From assembly GCA_018400435.1 (NCBI GenBank), contig JAGYMW010000022.1, positions 1 to 32,536 of the forward strand: a DNA stretch of 32,536 nt. Reading direction: 5' to 3'. How positions within the stretch are numbered: the stretch's first letter is position 1; the number at the start of each line of letters is the position of its first letter. Origin of the DNA: Bacillota bacterium (GTDB lineage: Bacteria > Bacillota > Dethiobacteria > DTU022). Below the pieces are notes generated by a model, which made no database searches, was not told the DNA's origin, and saw only the letters and a list, made by a program, of their open reading frames with translations. Of this stretch, positions 31,833 through 32,536 are shown one piece after another. Made by a program: the position numbers and the translations under genes.

Positions 31833-32536
31833 TTACAGTTGTTTCAAATAATTGGCCGGGTTGACCGGTGATCCCGAATGACGAACCTCATAATGCAGAT
31901 GGGTCCCTGTTGTTCTGCCGGAACTACCCATGTGAGCAATGATCTGACCTCTTTCTACCTGCTCCCCGGCATTAACAACAAAATCAGCGAGATGGGCATA
32001 ATGAGTTTCATAACCGTAGCCATGATCGATAATGACAAGATTGCCGAGGCTGCCCCTGTATCCTGTAAAAGTGACAGTACCGGGAGCAGAGGCATATATA
32101 GACGATCCGTAAGAACCAGTTATGTCGACTCCGGTATGAAACTGGTAACCACTTTCAGCATAGGGGATTTTCCTTGTTCCAAAACCTGAAGAGATACGTC
32201 CGCGAGCCGGCCAAAGCGAAGGAATTGCATCGACCCTGTCAACATACTGGTCAAGGACATCGAGGATTTCCGTTCGTTCCGGCACACTGTCCTGCAAGAG
32301 GGCAATATTATCGGCTGCTCTATCCAGAACCCCGCCGGACGACGAACGACTGGCATATTGACGATCATGCTCGTTCTCTTCTTTTTCCTTGAGAGCATCG
32401 AGAACCGGCATCGCTTGAGGCTGCAGATTAATATTTTCATCGCTCTCAAGCTCCAGTTTATCGGTCATTTTATCAACGAGAGCATCAATCTCACCAAGCT
32501 GTTCCATCATTTTTTGCGTTTCCACAGCCAGAGTGT
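31833..32536 (-). CDS. M23 (LytM) endopeptidase with coiled-coil region, 5' end outside window
   Basis: The frame is open to the window edge; a GTG at 32525 exists but has no ribosome site, so the N-terminus, probably with a membrane anchor, lies beyond 32536. The visible 234 residues start with a charged helical region (TQKMMEQLGEIDALVDKM...) and a linker, then the M23 domain from about SLWPARGRISSGFGTR. All zinc and catalytic residues are present: HTGVDI, YAHLADF and HLHYEVR. It would cut peptidoglycan crosslinks, probably positioned by the bactofilin encoded next to it. Confidence 0.92.
   Translation of the reverse strand, partial: TLAVETQKMMEQLGEIDALVDKMTDKLELESDENINLQPQAMPVLDALKEKEENEHDRQYASRSSSGGVLDRAADNIALLQDSVPERTEILDVLDQYVDRVDAIPSLWPARGRISSGFGTRKIPYAESGYQFHTGVDITGSYGSSIYASAPGTVTFTGYRGSLGNLVIIDHGYGYETHYAHLADFVVNAGEQVERGQIIAHMGSSGRTTGTHLHYEVRHSGSPVNPANYLKQL

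Noticed and set aside
1-32536. Mobile elements, CRISPR arrays, prophage or defence genes
   Set aside because: None seen: no transposase or integrase motifs, no regular spaced repeats, and gene content and coding style are uniform across the window.

Overview
The window reads as a chromosomal, origin-proximal stretch of a low-to-middle GC Bacillota (Firmicutes), most likely an anaerobic Clostridia-like lineage. The evidence is the WalRK two-component system with both YycH and YycI, Bacillus-type gene order (ychF-rpsF-ssb-rpsR; rho-rpmE-prfA-prmC; sua5-PTP-rpiB-glyA-upp), purine-rich Shine-Dalgarno sites complementary to the 16S tail, and heavy use of TTG and GTG starts. Genus or species cannot be called from this sequence. 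No mobile element, prophage, CRISPR array, tRNA or rRNA gene was seen, and no gene-free stretch exceeds about 260 bases. All genes lie on the minus strand except nikR.

Read in the direction of transcription (right to left), the layout is as follows. (a) 32536-31396: a LytM/M23 endopeptidase (5' end outside the window) with a bactofilin. (b) 31149-28153: adenylate kinase, a DUF951 zinc-ribbon-like protein, the YchF ATPase and an AI-2E family permease. (c) 27943-23376: bS6, SSB and bS18 from a strong promoter, a hairpin terminator after bS18, then bL9, the replicative helicase DnaB and a COG2509-type flavoprotein. (d) 23153-14087: an M23/G5 cell-wall peptidase with its own promoter and terminator, followed by walR-walK-yycH-yycI-murA-htrA, the envelope-homeostasis operon. 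(e) 14048-9623: an alkaline-phosphatase-superfamily phosphomutase-like enzyme, a glyoxalase-II-like hydrolase, a CaCA cation exchanger, Rho and bL31, ending in a clear terminator. (f) 9452-7487: prfA-prmC. (g) A divergent pair: nikR (+) and a Na/Pi cotransporter-like protein (-). (h) 5047-421: sua5, low-MW phosphatase, rpiB, glyA, upp, dCMP deaminase. (i) 248-1: the first gene of what looks like a V/A-type ATPase operon, at the site where Bacillus carries the F-type atp operon.

The genes are mostly housekeeping (translation, replication, one-carbon and nucleotide metabolism, peptidoglycan synthesis and remodelling). The points most worth following up are: an apparent AUA start codon for walK; the V/A-type ATPase in the atp locus; fusion through murA of two conserved gene blocks that are separate in Bacillus subtilis; an unusually long acidic tail encoded on ribosomal protein bS6; a NikR regulator divergent from a phosphate-type transporter; a 15-bp hairpin inside rpiB; and a tandem 11-bp repeat upstream of rpsF. 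I found no convincing new multi-gene system; the strongest candidates are the coupled phosphomutase-like/MBL pair and the M23/G5 protein beside walRK.
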